From: Cycloclasticus sp.
Lineage (GTDB): Bacteria; Pseudomonadota; Gammaproteobacteria; Methylococcales; Cycloclasticaceae
DNA length: 64,000 bases
Assembly: GCA_002700385.1 (NCBI GenBank)
Contig: PADC01000002.1
Span: 1-64,000, forward strand
Reading direction: 5' to 3'
The position numbers were made by a program, and so were the translations under genes. Positions 44,925 through 53,038 of the stretch are shown one piece after another. Each line of letters starts with the position of its first letter. Position 1 is the stretch's first letter. Below the pieces are notes generated by a model. It had not been told where the DNA came from. It did not search any database and worked only from the letters and a program-made list of their open reading frames with translations.

Positions 44925-47525
44925 CTATTTTTTATTCCTACGCTTACGAATAGTTGATACCCAATTGTCTAGTTCTTCAATATCCGCTTTTAAAACATCC
45001 GGTTCCGGTAATTCCGCTCTAGCTGCGGCTGCCTGATCGTGGCCGGGTAACCATTTAGAGCATTTAGTCATAGCTGCGTTAAGGATATTGCAATCATCTT
45101 CCGATATATCCGAAACCTGTATTACTTGTTGCGTCTGAACATTAGGACGATACCTTTCCACTACGCCACCTAACAGAACTTCTTCAAGTGCACGTTCCCA
45201 CGCCTCTCGAAGCAACCCATAAATGTAACTAGATTCCTTTTCGTAAGCTGCTTGATGTCCTTCTCGATGTAGTTTTTCTGCTCCCTGATATTGATTTCTC
45301 AGATAACCAATCTTTTTCTTAATTGGTAATGCAACCCATGGCAATTCCTCTGCACAAACACCAGCGCCAATTGACAGTTGTCTTACGTGTTGATCCAATT
45401 GATCTACACCCAAATCATCTGAAAACTGCTTAAGCAAGAGTAAAAACACAACATCGTGTGTGAAGACAATAACTTGCCGTTTCTGTGACTCTATAACAAG
45501 ACGTCTAGCCACACCTTCGCGCCATTTATAATCTAGTGATGAAACTGGATCATCAAAGACGATACCTGACGGATCATCGGCTGTACTAAGTTCTGCGAAA
45601 AATGCTGCGATGGATAAGCATCGTTGTTCACCCTCACTTACTACGCGAGGCAATTCAATGCCTGGTGCACGAGTAAGAATGAGCTTGTGATATAAGACGC
45701 CTTCAGCACCACCGGCCTCTTTCAATTCAACCTCAACATGCCGAAAAGCTAAATTTCTTAGTTCATCACTAAAACTGTTCTTAAGCTTACTGGTTACATA
45801 TGTTTTTGTGATGGATGTGCTTTTCTGTGTAATTGATTGCGTTTTTGTGTCGTTGAGGCATAGCTCATACGCAGCCAACTTCTTCTTTCTCTCAATCTCA
45901 TCCAGTACAAGTTTCTCATGCTCGGCTAGTATTTTACGACCACGGAATTCTTGCACCTCAGCAATCATGCTCTTCTTTTCTTCTTCGTTGTCGGTGTTGC
46001 TCAAAGTCTTGATACGCTCTTCAAGCTGAATAGCTAATGCTTCCACCTCACTAGATATCAACGCTAATTCTGGGAAATCAGAAGAGAATTCCTGTTTTTC
46101 ATCCAAAACAGTTACAACCTTTTCTCGTCGGACTTCATTATTATCCAATGCAGTGGAAACTGTTTTCGCAAATCCCTCATCCTCGATACGAATTTCTTTG
46201 ATCGTCTCTTGAATTGTTTCATTTTGAATCTGAAACTCGACAAAAACCTTTTTTGAGTTGGCGTATTTCTCGCGCAATTCACGAAGTTCACGTTCAGTTG
46301 TAGACGTTACAAAGGCCTGAAACTGTTTGAGTCGGAAGGCTGCTTCATGATCTAAACCTTGCTGACATAAAACGCACTGCGCATCATCTTCGACAACCGG
46401 AAACTCTTGCCCTTTATAGGACAGTTCTTCAGAGAACCGTTGTGCTGCCTCCCATAATTGCGACCAGACTTCCGAACCAGTACCTTCAAGCATACCTTCT
46501 GGGAATGTCGCTTCTCGAAGCCTTTTAGCTTCTTCGCTCTTACGGCTCCCCTCCATTTTGGTATCAAAAATCTTCGATACTGCCTTATCGGAAAGTGTTG
46601 CTTCAACTATTTGAAGATGTTTAGCAAGGTTTCTTATGCGACCTGCACGAAGTGTCATTTGCCGAGCCAATTTCTCTGGATTATTGACCTGTAAATCCTG
46701 TAAAGATTTTTCCAACAAGGAAAAACGAGATTCTTCATCAGATGAGAATTGAGCAAGGGACTGAACTGTTTCTGGCTTCGTCAGTGATGAAATACCTGAC
46801 AATAGTTTCGAAACGCGCGTTCCATCTGGAATTTCACTCTGTAATGTAAATATTTCATTTGTGCTAAGCGCACGTTGTTCTCTTTCTAAATTTAACCGGG
46901 TGGCCTTACATGCTTTTACAAGATTGTCGAAGAGATCAAGACCAAATGGACGGAATGCAACATCGGTTTTCTCTGTCAGATAGACGACGGCAGACTGGGT
47001 ATCGAAAACGCTTACACGCGAGATAAAATCATCTTCTCCTTCTCCAGCCCATTCCTGTAATTTAGATTCGTCTCCGACCTTGTATTTTATTGATACGGTT
47101 GGGGTATGAGGAGTGCTGCCAAATACGACGTTACCTAGTATGTTTTCTTGGCCTCTAGCACGGCATGCACTTTTCAGAATTCTTATATACCCTGTTTTAC
47201 CGGCTGCATTATCACCGTAGACAACTGTAAGAGCAGGAGAAAAACTCAAAGTTTGGCCTTCAGCCAATGCATTGACTCCGCGGTGATGAAAGATTGAGTG
47301 AAGGATAACTTGTGATGATGTTGTGTCGAGTGAGGGGATATGATCTTTCGTCAGAGGCAAAACTTCCTGTTGTTCGCTCAGTCCATGAGCACTTTTACAG
47401 ACTTCGCCTAACTCTCGTATGTCGTCCTCAGAAAGTTCATCGTTGATAACAAGACGGCGCAAGGCATCTCGTTGCCACATTGGAAGATCCTTAGACCAGT
47501 CAAGTATTTCTTTTAGGACAGACAC
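44925..47525 (-). CDS. zinc-hook ABC/SMC-like ATPase, RloC/PrrC-like candidate
   Basis: 866 residues. Walker A YGDNAAGKTG (K110), a long coiled coil with a Rad50-style CVLC hook at C384/C387, ABC signature SEGEQRCLSIAAF, Walker B GIVFDDPVSSLD and a switch histidine in VIVFTHD. After the ATPase comes a separate C-terminal domain with LLREAWER (R773, E777) and PGHD (H829), an R-x3-E ... H layout like the anticodon-nuclease triad of PrrC and RloC. Both of these also accompany type I restriction systems. Starts 13 bases inside the end of hsdR. Nuclease activity is inference. Confidence 0.72.
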   Translation of the reverse strand: MSVLKEILDWSKDLPMWQRDALRRLVINDELSEDDIRELGEVCKSAHGLSEQQEVLPLTKDHIPSLDTTSSQVILHSIFHHRGVNALAEGQTLSFSPALTVVYGDNAAGKTGYIRILKSACRARGQENILGNVVFGSTPHTPTVSIKYKVGDESKLQEWAGEGEDDFISRVSVFDTQSAVVYLTEKTDVAFRPFGLDLFDNLVKACKATRLNLEREQRALSTNEIFTLQSEIPDGTRVSKLLSGISSLTKPETVQSLAQFSSDEESRFSLLEKSLQDLQVNNPEKLARQMTLRAGRIRNLAKHLQIVEATLSDKAVSKIFDTKMEGSRKSEEAKRLREATFPEGMLEGTGSEVWSQLWEAAQRFSEELSYKGQEFPVVEDDAQCVLCQQGLDHEAAFRLKQFQAFVTSTTERELRELREKYANSKKVFVEFQIQNETIQETIKEIRIEDEGFAKTVSTALDNNEVRREKVVTVLDEKQEFSSDFPELALISSEVEALAIQLEERIKTLSNTDNEEEKKSMIAEVQEFRGRKILAEHEKLVLDEIERKKKLAAYELCLNDTKTQSITQKSTSITKTYVTSKLKNSFSDELRNLAFRHVEVELKEAGGAEGVLYHKLILTRAPGIELPRVVSEGEQRCLSIAAFFAELSTADDPSGIVFDDPVSSLDYKWREGVARRLVIESQKRQVIVFTHDVVFLLLLKQFSDDLGVDQLDQHVRQLSIGAGVCAEELPWVALPIKKKIGYLRNQYQGAEKLHREGHQAAYEKESSYIYGLLREAWERALEEVLLGGVVERYRPNVQTQQVIQVSDISEDDCNILNAAMTKCSKWLPGHDQAAAARAELPEPDVLKADIEELDNWVSTIRKRRNKK

Positions 47526-50500
47526 AATTCCCTCCTTGCAGAGACCATTAAGTACCTGAACACAGCATCAGTTTTCTCGTCCACCTCATCTGGCGCAAAA
47601 CTCTCCGGCAATCCGGTTTTGTCATCCCATAGAAAATCTTTTATCCTCACCTTAATCTCATCTCGTGTGCTCTGCTTAGCAGAAAAGTTCTGAATACGGC
47701 CAAGTTCTTCCTTAATCGTCTTGTATAGACCTTCAGCCACTTTTTTAATACGATCAATTTCCTTTTTGGAAAGATCGGGTTTTAACAGCAGGTCAAACAG
47801 AGCTAAAGACTCTTCGCTTAGTCCTTCTTTAACTGCTCGCTGCTCTTCTTCGCTCAGTTCATCTACCAGTTTGAGCAAGGCTTCAAACGTAGCTTCTATA
47901 GTTACGCGATCCTTCTCGTTGTTGTAGTCATTGACGATTTCTTCGTAGTGCTTCTGGAAATCCGTTCTCGTCGGATTTTGCATGAGCATTTTGAGAAGCT
48001 TTTTCTCGATGATCTCTTTTAGACTTTGCACGGTTGTGTTTTTGGCAGGTGAGCGTTCAAACTCTTTTCTAAGCCTCTCAAAATCGATCTTGCTGATATC
48101 GTAAAGCTTGCTTGGCTCTTTTACGCCACTTGTTGGTTCGATGCTCTCTTCGATTACGGCGTGAAGCTCACGCATGATGTCAGAGATATCCGCTCTCTCA
48201 ACATCCTCTTGCAGGCTCTTGTAGATGATATTGATTGCATCGTAGGCCGAGCGGTAATTGTTTATGGCTTTGATCGTTAAGCAAGCCTTGAACTTTTTGA
48301 AGACCTCGCGGCAGATGATTTCAAAGCGCTTGCGGGTTTCATCATTTTGGTTAACAACTTCTTTTGCATCAATGATGGCTTTATTGCGCTCAAAGCCTGT
48401 CTTCTCCAACACATCTTCCAGTCTGAATTCTTTTGCTGCCAGGAAGGCTCTTACGGCCTCGATTGTTTCTTCGAGGTCTGCCAGCAATTCTTCTTCCGGT
48501 CTTACCGGATCAAGCTCTGGTGGTGGCTGATCATCTCCACCTTCACCCCCTGTATGGCCTGCAAAGGTCGCAAGGGCTTTGCGGAGGTTTTTCAGAATAC
48601 CGCAGTAATCAACAATAAGGCCGTTATTCTTACCTTCGGCCACGCGGTTAGCGCGAGCAATGGCCTGCATCAAGGTATGTGCTTTAAGCGGCTTATCAAG
48701 ATAAAGGGTAGACATAGTTGGTACATCAAAGCCAGTGAGCCACATGGCGCATACGATAGCGACGCGGAAAGGATGCTCTTCTTTCTTGAAAGCGCTCTCC
48801 ATATCAATGCGCTTGCCATCCGGTGTCTCAAAGCCTTCCTTGATCAGCTTACGGTGCGGCGTGATGTCCAGTTCCCACTTGCGGAATTTATCGATCTCGC
48901 CTTGCTCCTCAGAGACCACCACGGCCATGATGGTTTCACGCATCCAGGCAAGTTTGCGCTCCATATCCATGATGGCCTGTTCGTCAGCCAGCTTGGTCAG
49001 CTCCTTTTCAAGCTCTGTAATTTTGGCCTGCCACTTCTCAAGGATAATATGTTGCATCCGAACACATGTGATCTTATCGATACAGACCATCATCGCCTTA
49101 CCGTTTTGACCACCGACACTGTAGTGATCAACAAAGTCTTCGGCGATCTGCTCCAAGCGGCTTTGTGCGGTAATGATGTGGTAATCACGCTTTAGCTCCC
49201 GCTCCAGTCTCTCGGAAACATCCTGATCTTCGATCTCGATTTCTTCCAGCTTGGCGGCGATCTTTTCATTAAGATCATTCGTAGCCAGCCCAAGCTTTTC
49301 TCCTCTGGCATCGTAGTAAAGCGGCACGGTGGCCTTATCTTCAACGGCACGTTGGAAGTCATAGGTGGAGATATAATCCCCGAATACGCGGCGGGTGATT
49401 TCATCATCCTTAAAAAGCGGCGTTCCGGTAAAACCGATATAGCTGGCATTCGGCAGTGCATTGCGCAGATTCAATGACAAACGACCATATTGGGTGCGGT
49501 GTGCTTCGTCGGTAATAACGATTATGTCGTTTCGATCTGAATAAGGATTATTAGGATCAACATCCTTATTAAATTTCTGAACCAACGTGAAGACATAGGC
49601 TTTGTGCTGGTTCAAGAGTTGCTGCAAATGGTCGCCGGACGCGGCGCGGCATGGGTCTTGATCGTTGTCAACAAGGCCGCACCCTGCAAAGGTGTTATAG
49701 ATTTGTCCATCCAAATCTTCGCGGTCGGTACATATCAGGAAGGTAAAATTGCCGCCCAGCTTGCGATGAATCTTGCGGGCGAAGAAAACGATGGAATAGG
49801 ACTTACCCGATCCTTGTGTGTGCCAGAACACGCCAAGCTTGCCTTTGCGCTCCTCACGGTTTTGCACGGCTTCAATGGCGCGGTTAACGCCTAAGAACTG
49901 GTGGTTACGGGCAACGATCTTAACCCGCTTGCCTTTGCTCTCATCAAAGAGGGTGTAGTTTTCAAAGAGATCGAGGAAATCGCGTTTATTGCAGATACCT
50001 TTGAGCAAGGTCTCCATATCCACTACGCCCGGATCATCCTCAGCGAGGCGCTTCCAGTCATTAAAGTGTTCGAACTTGCTGGAGATCGAGCCTATTTTCG
50101 CATCCACGCCGTTCCCCAATATCACAAAAGCGTTGTGATGGAACAGGTGGGGAACGGTGTCTTTGTAATCGGAAAGGTTTTGCTCGTAAGCATGGCGGAT
50201 GTCTTTGTGAATAGTCTTGCACTCGATAAACATCAAGGGAAGGCCATTTACAAAACCAACGATGTCGGCGCGGCGGCGGTATATATCACCGCGCACCCAT
50301 AGCTCACGCACACACAGGAAGTGATTGTTTTCAGGATTGTCAAAATCAAAGACTTTTAGGCGCTTAAGCTCAAGCTCTCCATCTTTATTGCGATACTGAA
50401 CCTTTACACCGCTTTTAATCAGCTCATATTGCTCAAAATTGATTTGCAGGGTGTTTTCAGTAACAGGGGCTTCAGTAATCTGGCGCAGCGCATCTTGATA

Positions 50501-50710
50501 AGCTGCATTCGGCAAGCCAGGGTTAAACTTCACCAAGGCTTCACCCAGATAGCGGGTTAAAACAACCTCTTTATCAGACTCCCTGCCAATCGTGCCTTCT
50601 TTGCCAAAGGTCTCGTTGTTATAGGCAAAGACACTCTCCCAACCTAGCTGCTCTTGCAGATAATCAGCAGTCGTTGCTTGTACAAGGGTATCTTCGTTAA
50701 GCGGCGTCAT
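47513..50710 (-). CDS. hsdR: type I restriction enzyme subunit R
   Basis: 1065-residue motor and nuclease subunit. The N-terminal PD-(D/E)XK site is seen as ADIVGFVNGLPLMFIECKT, the helicase Walker A as HTQGSGKSYS, the DEAD-like motif as ITDEAHRTQYG and motif III as GFTGTPL. A long C-terminal helical domain binds the methylase complex. The gene looks intact. Its start overlaps the RhuM–Fic stop by one base (TAATG). A diverged copy of its first 16 codons lies upstream at 51702-51803. Confidence 0.95.
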   Translation of the reverse strand: MTPLNEDTLVQATTADYLQEQLGWESVFAYNNETFGKEGTIGRESDKEVVLTRYLGEALVKFNPGLPNAAYQDALRQITEAPVTENTLQINFEQYELIKSGVKVQYRNKDGELELKRLKVFDFDNPENNHFLCVRELWVRGDIYRRRADIVGFVNGLPLMFIECKTIHKDIRHAYEQNLSDYKDTVPHLFHHNAFVILGNGVDAKIGSISSKFEHFNDWKRLAEDDPGVVDMETLLKGICNKRDFLDLFENYTLFDESKGKRVKIVARNHQFLGVNRAIEAVQNREERKGKLGVFWHTQGSGKSYSIVFFARKIHRKLGGNFTFLICTDREDLDGQIYNTFAGCGLVDNDQDPCRAASGDHLQQLLNQHKAYVFTLVQKFNKDVDPNNPYSDRNDIIVITDEAHRTQYGRLSLNLRNALPNASYIGFTGTPLFKDDEITRRVFGDYISTYDFQRAVEDKATVPLYYDARGEKLGLATNDLNEKIAAKLEEIEIEDQDVSERLERELKRDYHIITAQSRLEQIAEDFVDHYSVGGQNGKAMMVCIDKITCVRMQHIILEKWQAKITELEKELTKLADEQAIMDMERKLAWMRETIMAVVVSEEQGEIDKFRKWELDITPHRKLIKEGFETPDGKRIDMESAFKKEEHPFRVAIVCAMWLTGFDVPTMSTLYLDKPLKAHTLMQAIARANRVAEGKNNGLIVDYCGILKNLRKALATFAGHTGGEGGDDQPPPELDPVRPEEELLADLEETIEAVRAFLAAKEFRLEDVLEKTGFERNKAIIDAKEVVNQNDETRKRFEIICREVFKKFKACLTIKAINNYRSAYDAINIIYKSLQEDVERADISDIMRELHAVIEESIEPTSGVKEPSKLYDISKIDFERLRKEFERSPAKNTTVQSLKEIIEKKLLKMLMQNPTRTDFQKHYEEIVNDYNNEKDRVTIEATFEALLKLVDELSEEEQRAVKEGLSEESLALFDLLLKPDLSKKEIDRIKKVAEGLYKTIKEELGRIQNFSAKQSTRDEIKVRIKDFLWDDKTGLPESFAPDEVDEKTDAVFRYLMVSARRELCLS

Positions 50711-51699
50711 TAGCCTGAATCCTTAAGCAAAATAAAATGTTCAACCAAACGAATCATCAGCTCTTTTTGGTCGGGCTTGCTTTCCGCCATCAGCAAAGCT
50801 AATGCAACCAGGGTGTTATCGTTAATTAGCTTTTCCACAGGTTTGGCCAACAAATGTTGATGAATGCGCAAATACCACAAAAACAAAAACGAGCCCGTTC
50901 GTTTATTGCCATCCGCCAGCGGGTGATTCTTAATGACTAAATACAATAAATTTGCAGCACGACTGGCCACATTGGGGTAAAACAGTTCATCGCCAAAACC
51001 CTGTTCAATGGTCGCGATGGCAGAGGCCAAACCATCCCCGCGTAGCTGGCCGAATAATGCCGTGGCCTCGCCTTTGGTCATCAATTCTTGTTTTAGCTCG
51101 CTCACGGCAGCCAAAACAGTCTCGAACACCAAAGGCTGCATATCGGCCTGTTTAGCCGCCAGTTCACTGAGCGATTGTTCGTCATAGGCTTGCAATAAGC
51201 TCCAACTGCGGGCGTAATCACTGATTACCGCCAACACTGCCTCACCCGATTCACTGATCATCTGCTGGTTTTGCAAGGTGGACGACAACAGGCTCAGTGC
51301 CTGTTCCATTTCGATACCGCGTTGCATGAGCCGCTGTTGGTTTAGTGTATAGCCCTCGACCAAGTGCTGCCTGAGTGTACGGGTCGCCCATTGGCGAAAC
51401 TTGACGCCTTGGCTTGACTTTACCCGATAGCCTACCGAGATAATCACATCAAGATTGTAATGGTCGGTTTGATAGGTTTTACCGTCTGCGGCAGTTGTCG
51501 CAAAATTTGCGACAACTGCCGCTTTCTCTAATTCACCTTCACGAAATACATTATTCACATGCTTACCGATCGTTTTCACATCACGGTCAAATAGCTCGGC
51601 TAACTGCTGACGATTTAGCCAGACGGTATCCTCCTGAAATCGTACATCAATATGGCTTGCACCATCATCGGTTTGGTAAATTTCAATTTGATTATTCAT
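50710..51699 (-). CDS. RhuM–Fic fusion protein
   Basis: 329 residues. The N-terminal 1-145 is a RhuM (virulence-associated) domain with the DNA-binding pattern VWLNRQQLAELFDRDVKTIGKHVNNVF and the block NLDVIISVGYRVKSSQGVKFRQWA. The C-terminal part is a Fic/Doc domain with the motif HPLADGNKR (H259), the AMP-transfer signature, here with Leu-Ala for Phe-x. ATG at 51699 has AAGGA upstream. It sits between hsdS and hsdR in a single operon. It may be a toxin or a regulator of restriction. Confidence 0.88.
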   Translation of the reverse strand: MNNQIEIYQTDDGASHIDVRFQEDTVWLNRQQLAELFDRDVKTIGKHVNNVFREGELEKAAVVANFATTAADGKTYQTDHYNLDVIISVGYRVKSSQGVKFRQWATRTLRQHLVEGYTLNQQRLMQRGIEMEQALSLLSSTLQNQQMISESGEAVLAVISDYARSWSLLQAYDEQSLSELAAKQADMQPLVFETVLAAVSELKQELMTKGEATALFGQLRGDGLASAIATIEQGFGDELFYPNVASRAANLLYLVIKNHPLADGNKRTGSFLFLWYLRIHQHLLAKPVEKLINDNTLVALALLMAESKPDQKELMIRLVEHFILLKDSG

Positions 51700-51701
51700 G
51701 G

Positions 51702-51803
51702 TTAACATTCCTTGTTAAAAAGTGTACGTGACAGTACGAATAACTCTTCCCAACAATCGGCAGTCGTTGCCTGAACCAGCGTATCTTCATTGAGCGGAGC
51801 CAT
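51702..51803 (-). pseudogene. relic of an hsdR 5' end
   Basis: A 33-codon reading frame starts at 51803, overlapping the hsdS stop (TGATG). Its first residues, MAPLNEDTLVQATTAD, match residues 1-16 of the intact hsdR (MTPLNEDTLVQATTAD), then it runs on as CWEELFVLSRT to a stop beside the RhuM–Fic start. The DNA differs at many third positions, so it is not a recent duplicate. It marks where hsdR once began and where the RhuM–Fic gene entered. Confidence 0.85.
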
Positions 51804-53038
51804 CATACGGCAATCTCCCCATTCATGAGTTTGGGAAGAAGGAGATCACGGGCTTGGGTCAAGTACGCCATTTCTCTCTGTAAGTTTTTTATCTGATCAT
51901 AAACAGGTAACAACGTATCGATAAAAGTCTCCATTAAACTTTTCGGAGCAAAATTAATTTTGAGGCCACGAATCATTTGTTGATTTATGTTTGTTTGTGC
52001 AGCCCCTTGGGAGACTGCTATCAATTCATTCCTCTTAAAGTAGAAAAAAAGACTTGCATAGATATAGTGTGATCGTTCGTCTTCAGGAAATAGTGCGCAA
52101 CACGCCTGATTACTTGCTGCCGGAGAAGCTAAAATCCCGGTTCTACCAATATTAGTACCACCATACATTGAAACCAGAAGGGTGTTTTCAGGAAATAGTT
52201 TAGCTGATGACTTTGATAGCGCCTCATCAGTGATTTTTTCTTCAGTCGAAAATATAAAGCCTTCATCAAGCTCTTGTGTTTTAACCCAGTTGATATCGCC
52301 CGTATAGAAATCCGGAACTTTTCTGCTAGGTGTCCCACCAGAGGTAGTATCAAAAAAGTCTGATATCACGCCTCGATCCCACCCCTCCGGTACGCCATCA
52401 ATGATTTTGACATGCTCATGGCCGGGGAAGCGGAAACGAACAAACCATTCTTTGTAAAGCTGCCGCGCAGATTCCTCCAGCAACTCAATCCGCCGCTTGT
52501 TGTTTTCGATAAGGTCGTCGTAGGCCGACAATGCGCTGACTATTCTTTTCTGAGAGTTTAAGTCAGGGAAGTTGATATTCACCGACCTCATAATGGAGGT
52601 GTTTAAATTAAGCATTGTCGAGCCAATAGCGCGACCTTCAAGCCATTTCACAACATGGTCTTGGTCAAGGTAGTAAAAAAGGTATTTGTTAAGCACTTCA
52701 TTATCCGGCATATGGATTTTCAAACATCCAGTGCCACAGAAATACTTTCCTCCTTCTTTGATATAACCGCGCTTGCTTATTTCACCTCTTCTAGGGAAAA
52801 CAATATCCCCTGCATCCAGCATATGCCTGCCTAAAGCACTCGCCTTACTTTCAGAGATTCTTGCAATTTCAGCTTCATCAATCGTGCCTTCCTTTATGTC
52901 TTTAGGCATGACCACGGGAACACCAGAGATGTCATCGACATATTCCGCTTGTTTCAGCTGAGAGCCAAACGGTCCAGTTTGTACGATACCTTCCGATTGA
53001 TCGCATAATTCTCCAATGGTTTTTGCAGCCCAACTCAT
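51803..53038 (-). CDS. hsdS: type I restriction specificity subunit
   Basis: 411 residues that choose the recognition sequence. Two target-recognition domains, each followed by a conserved helix, are visible: the first ends in LIENNKRRIELLEESARQLYKEWFVRF and the second in the terminal MAYLTQARDLLLPKLMNGEI. The first TRD begins with IGELCDQSEGIVQTGPFGSQL. It overlaps hsdM by four bases. The recognition sequence cannot be predicted from here. Confidence 0.93.
   Translation of the reverse strand: MSWAAKTIGELCDQSEGIVQTGPFGSQLKQAEYVDDISGVPVVMPKDIKEGTIDEAEIARISESKASALGRHMLDAGDIVFPRRGEISKRGYIKEGGKYFCGTGCLKIHMPDNEVLNKYLFYYLDQDHVVKWLEGRAIGSTMLNLNTSIMRSVNINFPDLNSQKRIVSALSAYDDLIENNKRRIELLEESARQLYKEWFVRFRFPGHEHVKIIDGVPEGWDRGVISDFFDTTSGGTPSRKVPDFYTGDINWVKTQELDEGFIFSTEEKITDEALSKSSAKLFPENTLLVSMYGGTNIGRTGILASPAASNQACCALFPEDERSHYIYASLFFYFKRNELIAVSQGAAQTNINQQMIRGLKINFAPKSLMETFIDTLLPVYDQIKNLQREMAYLTQARDLLLPKLMNGEIAV

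Noticed and set aside
48347-49195. 282-codon frame opposite hsdR
   Set aside because: Lies wholly within hsdR on the other strand, with no domain or ribosome site; an antisense shadow.
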